A stretch of DNA of 24,075 nucleotides from a virus. Of this stretch, positions 16,101 to 22,194 are shown piece after piece. Each line of letters begins with the position of its first letter. Position 1 is the stretch's first letter. The position numbers and the translations under genes were made by a program. The DNA is taken from the IMG/VR virus record IMGVR_UViG_3300010148_000119, positions 1 through 24,075 of that record; one strand, given 5' to 3'. The notes under the pieces are model-generated. The model was given only the letters and a program-made list of their open reading frames with translations. It was not told the origin of the DNA and did no database searches.

Positions 16101-16355
16101 TTACTCGTTGAAATTAATATCGGGATAATCTATATCATCTTCAGAATAATTATCAAATATATCTGGATCTATATAGTCTGAGTCTTCACTCATATCTGCT
16201 TTGGCTGCAGCTTCACTGATATTAAAGGGGCTTGTGTTGGAAACATGTGTTCCGGCATTACTTTCAGATAGATAACGTAAATCTTCATCAGTCATTCTTA
16301 AATAAGTTTCAACGCTGATGTTAATTACTTTTCCATTTGGAAGTTGGTATATCAT
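16101..16355 (-). CDS. Small acidic phage protein, 84 aa
   Basis: Starts MIYQLPNGKVINISVETYLRM, a pattern common at the start of small Bacteroidota-phage proteins ('QLPNGKVI.itvEeyL.mtdeD..yL'). The C-terminal third is very acidic and Asp/Tyr-rich (from about residue 58). No catalytic motif is visible. It lies between short gaps of 10 and 21 nt on the operon strand. Confidence 0.75.
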   Translation of the reverse strand: MIYQLPNGKVINISVETYLRMTDEDLRYLSESNAGTHVSNTSPFNISEAAAKADMSEDSDYIDPDIFDNYSEDDIDYPDINFNE

Positions 16356-16365
16356 GTAAACTAAT

Positions 16366-16785
16366 TTACATAATATTTAACTCGCTTTTATAAATAATAT
16401 AACTTGTAGAAATATCTACAACAGATTCTATAGTTAAATCAGTAAATACTTTTACACCAATTGACTGATCAAATAGGTTGTATCTAACAAATTCTACTTC
16501 AATAATAGAATCATTAATTAAAAGATTTTTTTCTTCATAGTATTTTCTATGAATTTTAGGATAGCTACTTACTATATTCAAATCAATATAAAATTTATTT
16601 CCTATAGACAGCCCTGTTTTTTTATCTATTATTGGATTTCCTTCTAATATATTAATTGTATGTTTGGCTATTTCAGTACCCATATGCAAATATCTAAAAA
16701 CGTGTTCTAAAAACTTTTCTTGATTTGCTTTTTTGCTGTTTTGGAATTTACATATAAGTAAATTTACTTCTTGTTCTTTGTCCAT
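16366..16785 (-). CDS. Hypothetical phage protein, 139 aa
   Basis: Unrecognised. A helical N-terminus (about 1-50) is followed by a beta-rich region (about 60-137) with alternating hydrophobics. It is the first gene after the terminator at 16797-16835, so it may have its own promoter in the 16786-16800 A/T-rich gap or be read through. No motif suggests a function. Confidence 0.7.
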   Translation of the reverse strand: MDKEQEVNLLICKFQNSKKANQEKFLEHVFRYLHMGTEIAKHTINILEGNPIIDKKTGLSIGNKFYIDLNIVSSYPKIHRKYYEEKNLLINDSIIEVEFVRYNLFDQSIGVKVFTDLTIESVVDISTSYIIYKSELNIM

Positions 16786-16796
16786 ACTAATTTTTT

Positions 16797-16835
16797 AAAT
16801 AAAAAATGGGCAGGAAATGTCACTAACCTGCCCAT
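16797..16835 (-). terminator. Intrinsic terminator with preceding small hairpin
   Basis: Minus strand: a perfect 9-bp stem ATGGGCAGG/CCTGCCCAT (16827-16835 and 16806-16814), 12-nt loop, followed by a T-rich tail. A second weak hairpin (TGCAA/TTGTA around 16837-16850) precedes it, right after the stop of the 67-aa gene. It ends the small-gene unit of 17.5-16.85 kb. Confidence 0.85.
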
Positions 16836-16853
16836 GTACAACCAGTTGCAAGT

Positions 16854-17057
16854 CTATCCTTGCTGTCTAAAATGCAAAATGCTTTTACCTTTATATTTGG
16901 CAACAAGTGCTCTTACTTTAGTACCAAGCTCTTGATCATTGCCAATAGTTTTTGCTAAATCAACTACCTCATCTCCAAGATGACATACTTCAAATCTATT
17001 AGATTTGTTTATTGCTTTTTCTTGTTCTTCAAGAATGTGTCTTCCCATTTTACTCAT
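16854..17057 (-). CDS. Small hypothetical protein, 67 aa
   Basis: Charged, helical, no membrane segment. HLGDEVVDLAKTIGNDQELGTKVRALVAKY reads like a compact helical domain. It is coupled to the membrane protein gene upstream by a 4-nt overlap and followed immediately by a terminator. No function is recognisable. Confidence 0.65.
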   Translation of the reverse strand: MSKMGRHILEEQEKAINKSNRFEVCHLGDEVVDLAKTIGNDQELGTKVRALVAKYKGKSILHFRQQG

Positions 17058-17248
17058 TTTCTTTTGGTTTTTTTACTAGGTATTATAAACTTCCAAGCCA
17101 TTGCTATTGAAAAAAGTATCATAAAAAATCCTAAGTATGTTAACCAGTTGGGTTCTTTCATTAACTTAATTCCTATCTGAAATAAACTCATTCCAAATAC
17201 ACCATATGCAAATCCATCTTTTTGTTCTTGTGTTCTTTCTTTACTCAC
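17054..17248 (-). CDS. Small two-helix membrane protein, 64 aa
   Basis: Two hydrophobic segments: a weaker one at about 13-28 (AYGVFGMSLFQIGIKL) and a strong one at about 37-55 (YLGFFMILFSIAMAWKFII), then a basic tail PSKKTKRK. The start is GTG at 17248, sharing GTGA with the stop of the 27-aa ORF upstream. It could be a small inner-membrane protein such as a holin-like or superinfection factor, but nothing specific shows this. Confidence 0.65.
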   Translation of the reverse strand: MSKERTQEQKDGFAYGVFGMSLFQIGIKLMKEPNWLTYLGFFMILFSIAMAWKFIIPSKKTKRK

Positions 17249-17328
17249 TTCTTTAATTTTTTAAAAATCATTATTTTATACGCAAACACATTAAAAATAC
17301 GTTTTACTATATATTCTGCTTTACTCAT
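17245..17328 (-). CDS. Microprotein, 27 aa
   Basis: Short ORF (MSKAEYIVKRIFNVFAYKIM...) that is amphipathic and very basic at the C-terminus. Its TGA overlaps the GTG start of the membrane protein gene (GTGA), and its ATG overlaps the end of the 34-aa ORF by 8 nt. The chain of overlaps is the main evidence. It may act mainly as a translational-coupling leader. Confidence 0.45.
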   Translation of the reverse strand: MSKAEYIVKRIFNVFAYKIMIFKKLKK

Positions 17329-17425
17329 TTTCTATTTGAATTTTTTTAGCTACTAATATTCTAACATATAAGTCCACATCAAAGTGATCCCAATGTTCTG
17401 TCCAATCTGCTATGTTAGCTCCCAT
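17321..17425 (-). CDS. Microprotein, 34 aa
   Basis: Short ORF MGANIADWTEHWDHFDVDLYV..., acidic and aromatic-rich. Its stop lies inside the start of the 27-aa ORF (8-nt overlap) and its ATG is 4 nt after the stop of the 38-aa ORF. No other long frame occupies this space. No known function. Confidence 0.5.
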   Translation of the reverse strand: MGANIADWTEHWDHFDVDLYVRILVAKKIQIENE

Positions 17426-17429
17426 GATT

Positions 17430-17546
17430 TTATTTTTCGTTAATTAATATACGGATACTGGCTAATAAGATTAATTGTTTTTTCTTATCCTCGCCATCTC
17501 TAATTGAAATTTCTAATTTTCTTAATAGGTCATTTACTTCTTTCAT
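17430..17546 (-). CDS. Microprotein, 38 aa
   Basis: Short ORF MKEVNDLLRKLEISIRDGED..., predicted helical with heptad-like leucine spacing. Its ATG overlaps the end of the Mom-like gene by 17 nt, so it is probably translated from the Mom transcript. It could be a small partner or regulator of Mom, or an unrelated microprotein. Confidence 0.5.
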   Translation of the reverse strand: MKEVNDLLRKLEISIRDGEDKKKQLILLASIRILINEK

Positions 17547-18198
17547 TGCAATTTTCTCCCCAATTTATTACAGTTTGACCATCTTTAGTAAAAAAGAAAT
17601 GATCTGTCAACCGTGAGTTAATAATTATATTCTTTCTGTTACAATTGTTGTATAGAAATTTATGTTTGCGGTATTCGCCTTCATAAATATAACCAAGTTT
17701 TCTCATTGTTGTCATACTTCTAGTCTTCTTACCTGACTTTCTGGAAATCATTTGATTAGTATTAGGATCTCTCCATATACCGTTAAGTCCTGTTAATCCA
17801 TCATAATTCCAATTAGATGCTCTGTATAATCCTCCATCGTGGTTAAGAGCTGTGTCTGCATATGTTAATAGATGCATCCATTTTTTGTTAAGCATCTTAA
17901 TGCTTTTGCTAATAAGAAATGAACCAGCATTTTCAGGTCTTTCTTCTACTAAACAAAATCTAGTTAATGATAATACAGATTGAGGATTATCTTTTCTAAC
18001 TTGTTTAGCAGCACCAAATGCTGGTGGGTTCCACATAGATACTCCGTGTAATGTTTTATTATCTCCTTTATAAAATAATCCAAATGATGCATGAATTACA
18101 TTACCGCATCCTTGAGCATAATGATTTTCTATAACAAAATCTTTAGCTTGGTTTTTATCTACGGGTTTTACTTCCCATTCATTTCTTAATAGTTTCAT
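17530..18198 (-). CDS. Mom-like DNA-modifying GNAT-fold protein
   Basis: 222 aa, resembling phage Mu Mom, a GNAT-fold enzyme that modifies adenine in DNA to a restriction-resistant N6-substituted form. Matching landmarks: NHYAQGCGN near 25-33 ('HY' start), LTRFCLVEE at 78-86 (family 'ELtRvAl'), SFLISKSIKML at 93-103, and TYADTALNHDGGLYRASNWNYDG at 112-134, the strongest family signature ('AD..GH.G.iYqAsnw.Y.G'). The remainder (WRDP, KTRSMTTMRKLGY) also fits. It lies 9 nt after a radical SAM gene, suggesting a joint modification pathway. Likely role: protection of phage DNA from host restriction. The exact modification is unknown. Confidence 0.85.
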   Translation of the reverse strand: MKLLRNEWEVKPVDKNQAKDFVIENHYAQGCGNVIHASFGLFYKGDNKTLHGVSMWNPPAFGAAKQVRKDNPQSVLSLTRFCLVEERPENAGSFLISKSIKMLNKKWMHLLTYADTALNHDGGLYRASNWNYDGLTGLNGIWRDPNTNQMISRKSGKKTRSMTTMRKLGYIYEGEYRKHKFLYNNCNRKNIIINSRLTDHFFFTKDGQTVINWGENCNERSK

Positions 18199-18207
18199 GT
18201 GATAGTT

Positions 18208-19044
18208 TTAAAATATGTATCTAATTGTTTCTATAGGAAAGAATAAAGAATATATCTTTTTCCATCTAAGTAACATTGGTTTTTTATACTTCAAAGGATA
18301 CCTCATTACGCCTTGTGCGTTTTTAATTTCCTTTGCGTGTTTCATTATTTCTCTGGCAGCAGGTGAAGACCGTTCCATCTGTAATTTGTGATTAGTTAAT
18401 GCAATAACTTCACATTTATTTGTACCGGCTATTCTTCTAACTGCACTAAATAGTTCAAGATATTTTGCTTTCCAATCTTTATCTCCAAATACTACGGGAC
18501 TGTAGTTGATATGTACTTCCCAACCTAAATCTTTGAGTCTATTTATTTCATGTATCCTCTTTTCAATTTTTTGTGTATTAGGTTCTAATACATCAGCATA
18601 ATCTTGAGGCATAAGACTAACTCTTACTCTTGGTTTTTTGTTGAACTTTTTAACGTTAAGTTTCAACAAACTGGGGTACTTAGTTGCCATAGTTGAATTT
18701 AGTGTAGGATGATCATCATATCTTTTAAGATAATCTATCAATGGTTCGGGCATATACTTTTGCATGAGTACTAAATCAGAATTACAAGCAATATCTACCA
18801 TAGTGTATACTGGGTCCTGTTGATCAGGGACCTTGGTAAATCCTTTTTCCCATTCTACAACTGAATTAAATATGTCATCTACGTTTTCATTTACAAATAC
18901 TCTTTTGCCGTTATATCTTGACATATAACAATAGGTATCAACACAGCCCCCATAACATCCATAAATGATGTTTGGTGCTATGCAATTAGAGCTATTATTA
19001 TTTGTTTTGGTGATAAGCGTAGTTGTTTTTTGCTTTTTGATCAT
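18208..19044 (-). CDS. Radical SAM enzyme, spore photoproduct lyase-like
   Basis: 278 aa. The iron-sulfur motif is YGCYGGCVDTYCYM with C30, C34 and C39. Its context matches the 'GC.G.C.YCYL' motif of spore photoproduct lyases, except that the last spacing is Cx4C rather than Cx2C. Downstream, LNSTMATKYPSLL (115-127), RVSLMPQDYADVLEPNT (141-157) and VHINYSPVV...WKAKYLELF (177-199) follow the SPL pattern ('vrfSlnPq.....EpgT...', 'h..PII...gW...Y'). SPL enzymes repair a thymine dimer by radical chemistry on DNA. Beside Mom, a base-modifying role on DNA is inferred, though repair remains possible. It overlaps the zinc-ribbon gene by 4 nt. Confidence 0.8.
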   Translation of the reverse strand: MIKKQKTTTLITKTNNNSSNCIAPNIIYGCYGGCVDTYCYMSRYNGKRVFVNENVDDIFNSVVEWEKGFTKVPDQQDPVYTMVDIACNSDLVLMQKYMPEPLIDYLKRYDDHPTLNSTMATKYPSLLKLNVKKFNKKPRVRVSLMPQDYADVLEPNTQKIEKRIHEINRLKDLGWEVHINYSPVVFGDKDWKAKYLELFSAVRRIAGTNKCEVIALTNHKLQMERSSPAAREIMKHAKEIKNAQGVMRYPLKYKKPMLLRWKKIYSLFFPIETIRYIF

Positions 19045-19310
19045 CTCATTCCTGCGTTAAAACAGCTTTGTGAACAATAATCGTTCATATTTTTTACTGG
19101 TGCTCCACATTCAGAGCATTCCCAACCGCCTTCAGGCATTTCTGGTTCAGATAAATCTGCTACAAGCTCATTCATTGCTTGTACTCTTGCTGGTATTACA
19201 ACTCCATAGTTGCACTTTGTGCAACATCTGCCATCATTTATAGGTTGAGCATTATGCCCAATAGGTTCAAATTTTTCATTACAAATACTGCAAACATATT
19301 CTTCACTCAT
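19041..19310 (-). CDS. Double zinc-ribbon protein, 89 aa
   Basis: Two zinc-binding units are visible: CSIC at 6-9 paired with CCTKC at about 31-35, and CSEC at about 67-70 paired with CSQSC near the C-terminus. It is short, soluble and has no other domain. The start is ATG at 19310 (MSEEYV), one nt after the stop of the upstream gene; a longer frame to 19361 would overlap that gene. The 4-nt overlap with the radical SAM gene suggests a partner, perhaps a nucleic-acid-binding or scaffold subunit. Confidence 0.75.
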   Translation of the reverse strand: MSEEYVCSICNEKFEPIGHNAQPINDGRCCTKCNYGVVIPARVQAMNELVADLSEPEMPEGGWECSECGAPVKNMNDYCSQSCFNAGMR

Positions 19311-19311
19311 A

Positions 19312-19656
19312 TTATTGGTTTTTAAATTTGTAGGCAGCATCTGATACATCATGAGCATCAAACTCCCAACTGTATCCTGCCATTCTTACAGCCTTCATAA
19401 CATATTGCTTTATAACATATGGAGGTTCAGTATCAGTAATTTCTTCATAAGCTGGCTTATCCATTACTTTAGCAATACGTTTGCCTATATGCTCAAGTAT
19501 TTCTTCTTTAGTAACTTTCTTTTTACCAAAGATTTTTTTAATACTTGAAACGGTTATTTGTTGGCATTTTTTATTACCGGCGTTAGTGAACATTTCAAAA
19601 CCTAATTTTGGTTTAGATGCAAACCATTCTAGGTATTTAGTTTCTTGTTCAGTCAT
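19312..19656 (-). CDS. Hypothetical phage protein, 114 aa
   Basis: Unrecognised, mostly helical. VSSIKKIFGKKKVTKEEILEHIGKRIAKVM (about 36-65) looks like a basic helical DNA-binding region, and the C-terminal half contains YVMKAVRMAGYSWEFDAHDV. It starts in a 4-nt overlap with the 44-aa basic protein and ends one nt before the zinc-ribbon start, so it belongs to the Mom cassette transcript. Confidence 0.75.
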   Translation of the reverse strand: MTEQETKYLEWFASKPKLGFEMFTNAGNKKCQQITVSSIKKIFGKKKVTKEEILEHIGKRIAKVMDKPAYEEITDTEPPYVIKQYVMKAVRMAGYSWEFDAHDVSDAAYKFKNQ

Positions 19657-19787
19657 CTTTTTTTTTTAACTGGTTTTACTTTTGACACAGTGTGCATTTT
19701 TTTTTGCACTCTATTTTGTTCTTGTGGCTTCATGCGTACATAAGTGCCTGTTTTTTCAAAGAAATTTGTTAGTGTTCCTGGTTTCAT
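19653..19787 (-). CDS. Small basic protein, 44 aa
   Basis: Short ORF MKPGTLTNFFEKTGTYVRMK..., strongly basic in the second half and ending KPVKKKR. Its TGA overlaps the next ATG (ATGA), the usual junction in this operon. It is the first gene of the Mom cassette. The basic tail suggests nucleic-acid contact. Confidence 0.65.
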   Translation of the reverse strand: MKPGTLTNFFEKTGTYVRMKPQEQNRVQKKMHTVSKVKPVKKKR

Positions 19788-19858
19788 TTGCTTTTTTTTG
19801 ATGATTGTTGGTAAATTTTTAAGTTGATGATAGTAACTTAAAAGCTTGGGTATAAAAA
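19788..19858. other. Short intergenic gap upstream of the Mom cassette
   Basis: A/T-rich spacer with a 6-bp hairpin TAAGTT/AACTTA around 19829-19849. No clear promoter or terminator can be called, although the tRNA-like gene just upstream ends in a T-run (minus strand) that could stop transcription. Confidence 0.3.
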
Positions 19859-19926
19859 CACAAAGACAAGAGTCGAACTTGCAACCGTATATTACTACAG
19901 CTCTACCAATTGAGGCTTACTTTGTG
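19859..19926 (-). tRNA. tRNA-like gene, shortened; anticodon uncertain
   Basis: Minus strand. A perfect 7-bp acceptor stem (CACAAAG/CUUUGUG) is followed by UA, a D-arm-like region with UUGGUAGAGC, an anticodon-arm-like hairpin CUGUA/UACGG with only 6 loop nt (GUAAUA), and a good T-arm GCAAG-UUCGACU-CUUGU. The total is about 68 nt. It lacks roughly 3-4 nt in the anticodon loop and variable region, with an extra C in the D-stem, and CCA is not encoded. It is therefore either a degenerate tRNA or a tRNA mimic. A T-run follows the 3' end. Confidence 0.55.
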
Positions 19927-19939
19927 TATCTACTAGTGT

Positions 19940-20006
19940 ATACTGCTCCGGCACTTATAGTCACCGCAGACTTAGTTAATTAAAACTCAAGTACCGGTTA
20001 CAGTAT
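19940..20006 (-). ncRNA. Candidate structured RNA, three-way junction
   Basis: Minus strand: a 6-bp stem (AUACUG/CAGUAU, 20001-20006 with 19940-19945) stacks on a 9-bp stem with one G-U pair (CCGGUACUU/AAGUGCCGG, 19989-19997 with 19948-19956). Inside are two small hairpins, AGUU/AACU and AGUC/GACU. The G-U pair works only on the minus strand. It begins at the stop codon of the 95-aa gene and ends 13 nt before the tRNA-like gene. It could be a 3' UTR element or tRNA leader. Confidence 0.5.
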
Positions 20007-20293
20007 TAGTCTAATTCACATCCTAAAGAAAGCCATTCGTCTGAACCTTTTTCTTTAATCCATGATTCTCCCATCCACCCATTAGGTGTTAGGGTAAATT
20101 TTTCCTGAGAAAATTCTATTGTGATTGTTCTTGCCTTGTTTTTAGTAATGCTTATTGGTTGTTCTTTACCATGCATTTTGATAACATTTTTAATGAATCT
20201 TTTTTCTTTAGCAGAATATCTGTGACCATTCTTTAAAGTAAAAGAAGGAGTGTTAAATTGCAATAAAGAAATAAAAAGTATAATCATTTTCAT
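20006..20293 (-). CDS. Small exported or membrane-anchored protein, 95 aa
   Basis: Starts MKMIILFISLLQFNTPSFT, a short hydrophobic N-terminus like a signal peptide, followed by a basic soluble part. The C-terminal region (FSQEKFTLTPNGWMGESWI...) is beta-like. I chose ATG at 20293; a start farther upstream at 20338 would lie inside the terminator hairpin at 20318-20344. No lipobox cysteine follows the hydrophobic segment. Function unknown. Confidence 0.6.
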   Translation of the reverse strand: MKMIILFISLLQFNTPSFTLKNGHRYSAKEKRFIKNVIKMHGKEQPISITKNKARTITIEFSQEKFTLTPNGWMGESWIKEKGSDEWLSLGCELD

Positions 20294-20310
20294 TTGATTA
20301 AGTAATGCGA

Positions 20311-20344
20311 CAAAAAAAATAGCGTGCAAAGATAGCACACTATT
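20311..20344 (-). terminator. Intrinsic terminator
   Basis: Minus strand: 10-bp stem AAUAGUGUGC/GCACGCUAUU including one G-U pair, 7-nt loop, then a run of eight T. The G-U pair shows the minus strand is the transcribed one. It lies upstream of the 95-aa gene, so that gene needs its own promoter or read-through. Confidence 0.8.
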
Positions 20345-20381
20345 TGGTTTATCTGGTTAATAAATTGTTAAATTTTAAAAT

Positions 20382-20452
20382 AAAAAAGGGAGAAGTTTCT
20401 TGTAAACCTGTCATCTCCCTGTTGTCTCTGTCTGACTCTCGTTACAGGCAAC
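20382..20452 (-). terminator. Hairpin plus intrinsic terminator after the 73-aa gene
   Basis: Minus strand, starting 8 nt after the stop of the 73-aa gene. A bulged hairpin (GTTG/CAAC enclosing CTGT/ACAG, 20421-20452) is followed by a terminator stem AGGGAGA/TCTCCCT (20414-20420 with 20387-20393) whose loop folds further (AGGUUU/AAACUU), then a T-run. The same two-part arrangement occurs at 20687-20761. It may be just a 3' end, or an sRNA. Confidence 0.7.
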
Positions 20453-20459
20453 GATTGCT

Positions 20460-20681
20460 TTAAAGTATTATATTGATCAGTGTCTGCAGATAAAAATCTT
20501 CAAACTCAAAATATTTTGATGCTGCTGCATAAGCAGGAGTTTTTTTTAATGTTTTTACTGTATGTTTTTTCTGATAGATTTCAGAAGATAACATTTGTAA
20601 CTGTGCAGTTGCTCCGGCATCGCAACAATCAAAATCATTTTGCATTTTTGTAGTAAGTACTGTGGAAGGATTATATGTCAT
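20460..20681 (-). CDS. Small hypothetical protein, 73 aa
   Basis: Unrecognised protein with an N-terminal QNDFDCCDAGATAQL stretch and a helical C-terminus ending LQTLINIIL. It is flanked on both sides by terminators, so it is a single-gene unit and probably has its own promoter in 20682-20690 or within the upstream terminator region. Confidence 0.6.
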   Translation of the reverse strand: MTYNPSTVLTTKMQNDFDCCDAGATAQLQMLSSEIYQKKHTVKTLKKTPAYAAASKYFEFEDFYLQTLINIIL

Positions 20682-20686
20682 AAATA

Positions 20687-20761
20687 AAAAATTTGGGGAG
20701 AGGCTCTATGTCCATCTCCCCCTGTGTTTTGTACTTCCTCTTCTGTATAACAGGCAGGAAG
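20687..20761 (-). terminator. Hairpin plus intrinsic terminator after the 293-aa gene
   Basis: Minus strand. A hairpin CUUCCU/AGGAAG (20756-20761 with 20734-20739) with an inner CUGU/ACAG stem is followed by terminator stem GGGGAGA/UCUCCCC (20715-20721 with 20695-20701) and AAAUUUUUU. It shares the order and the sequence ACAGGG..GAGAUG.ACA with the element at 20382-20452. The rest of the gap to 20812 shows nothing clear. Confidence 0.7.
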
Positions 20762-20812
20762 CTTGTTAAGTAATTTCAATATGTCTACTGATATTTATTT
20801 CACTATTTTTAT

Positions 20813-21694
20813 TTAATCATGCGCTGCTCCTATTTTTATTGGTTCTACAGTATCCCATATCTCAGCATAAAACTTAGATGGAATGTGTCTTGCAATATCA
20901 AAATGTTTTACACAATCATCTTCATCATATACTTTAATATCTTTTTCCCGAATTGTGGCAAGTTTTAAGATGTCTTCACCAAAGAATATTTTTTCTTCAA
21001 TACCACCTAAGTCATACAAGGTAACATCTCCGTTTTCATTCCAAGTTATTGGACAACCTTTAAGCCAATGGTTTTTTATAACATCATCTAAAATGAAATG
21101 ATGTTTCCATTTTCTACGCTGTGCTACTTTTTCTTTTCCGTGGACAAAAATTGTAAAATCTACATAAGGATTAAACTTATCATAAAATTTTGCCCACTGA
21201 TCATGTTGTAAAGCATTTTGTATATCATGGCGAAAATGTCTACAAACATCATCAAAGTCAAAAAATACTTCAGTAAACATAGAACTGCTAGGATTCCAAT
21301 AAGAAACAAAGTAATGATACTCAGTGAATTCAAAAGCTTCATTTTCTTCATACGATTGAACAGGTAACATTACTCTATGTATAGTAAATCCACCAACTGT
21401 ATCATATGCCATAACAGAATAATACTTTAATTCAGCAACGTCTGCAATAGGAGTATCTCCTTTGTATCCAAATTGTTTTATTGCTGCTTTAGCTATTGCT
21501 GTTTTGTCTTTGGCCTTTTTCCATTTTTCTGAACCTTTTTTGTATTCAGAAGACTCACATTGATGTCTATTATAAAAACCGTTTACAACTCTTTCTAGTC
21601 GGTCTCTATCCCACTTTTCATAAACCTGGTTGAGATAAGGTTTTAATCTAAATAATGTTCTTGCGTTAATAATAACTCTTTCCGTCTCTTTCAT
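20813..21694 (-). CDS. Hypothetical phage protein, 293 aa
   Basis: Unrecognised soluble protein rich in aromatics. The N-terminal region is helical and basic (about 1-75). The centre has many Phe, Tyr and His residues (FTEYHYFVSYWN; FFDFDDVCRHFRHD), and later parts look beta-rich. There is no obvious catalytic motif, although the His/Asp clusters could bind metal. It starts 9 nt after the 111-aa gene, so the two form a unit ending at the 20687-20761 terminator. Confidence 0.75.
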   Translation of the reverse strand: MKETERVIINARTLFRLKPYLNQVYEKWDRDRLERVVNGFYNRHQCESSEYKKGSEKWKKAKDKTAIAKAAIKQFGYKGDTPIADVAELKYYSVMAYDTVGGFTIHRVMLPVQSYEENEAFEFTEYHYFVSYWNPSSSMFTEVFFDFDDVCRHFRHDIQNALQHDQWAKFYDKFNPYVDFTIFVHGKEKVAQRRKWKHHFILDDVIKNHWLKGCPITWNENGDVTLYDLGGIEEKIFFGEDILKLATIREKDIKVYDEDDCVKHFDIARHIPSKFYAEIWDTVEPIKIGAAHD

Positions 21695-21703
21695 TTTTTA
21701 GTT

Positions 21704-22039
21704 TTATGCAGTTATTTGTACTATGTGATTGTCCATCTTTCCGATGAGGTCTACAACTTCTTCTTCAGTTAAGTGACTCGTTGGTCCTTCTGGATACCAC
21801 GGATTATCTTCCCAACCATTACCATGCTTTATGATATGAACTTCATAATGCTCGTGTGGTTTTGGCGATCCACCTGCAGCATATCCTGTTAAGATAGAAA
21901 GGTGTAAGCCGTTATGGAATTTAATGTAAGCGTTTTGTGCAAACTCTTTAGCTGTCATGCTTCCGATTAGGTTGAAATCAGGATCTGTGACAAACATAAG
22001 CTTGTCTAATTTTAAATGTTTTAATGCTTCTGGTGACAT
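21704..22039 (-). CDS. Hypothetical phage protein, 111 aa
   Basis: Unrecognised protein. FMTAKEFAQN-like and AGGSPKPHEHYEVHIIKHG segments are present; the latter has a His-rich PHEHYEVH cluster that could bind metal. PWYPEGPTSHLTEEEVVDLI follows. It is first of the two-gene unit with the 293-aa protein. The upstream region 22040-22082 is A/T-rich and may hold its promoter. Confidence 0.7.
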   Translation of the reverse strand: MSPEALKHLKLDKLMFVTDPDFNLIGSMTAKEFAQNAYIKFHNGLHLSILTGYAAGGSPKPHEHYEVHIIKHGNGWEDNPWYPEGPTSHLTEEEVVDLIGKMDNHIVQITA

Positions 22040-22082
22040 TTTTTTTGGTATTAGTTAATAAATAAATTGAATAAAATCTTTA

Positions 22083-22191
22083 CTCACGGATGTTAATCTG
22101 CGCCTGCTGGGTACTTAGTTCTCCATATAGGAATTGAACCTATAAAAATTAAAGGACTTATGGTGGCCTACTAATATAAGTCATCCGTAAG
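22083..22191 (-). ncRNA. Candidate structured RNA with a T-loop hairpin
   Basis: Minus strand: outer 10-bp stem CUUACGGAUG/CAUCCGUGAG (22182-22191 with 22083-22092). One pair is U-G on this strand but would be a C-A mismatch on the other, which supports minus-strand RNA. Inside are a 6-bp hairpin ACUUAU/AUAAGU and a 6-bp hairpin UAUAGG-UUCAAUU-CCUAUA (22126-22144) whose loop is a perfect tRNA-type T-loop. No matching tRNA acceptor stem exists, so this is not an ordinary tRNA. Confidence 0.55.
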
Positions 22192-22194
22192 GTA

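Noticed and set aside
20294-20338. Upstream start of the small exported protein
   Set aside because: It lies inside a terminator hairpin and would place a second hydrophobic segment before the signal-like one.
22083-22191. Ordinary tRNA gene
   Set aside because: The T-arm is good, but the 3' acceptor strand AUGGAGA has no partner upstream and no D-arm is present.
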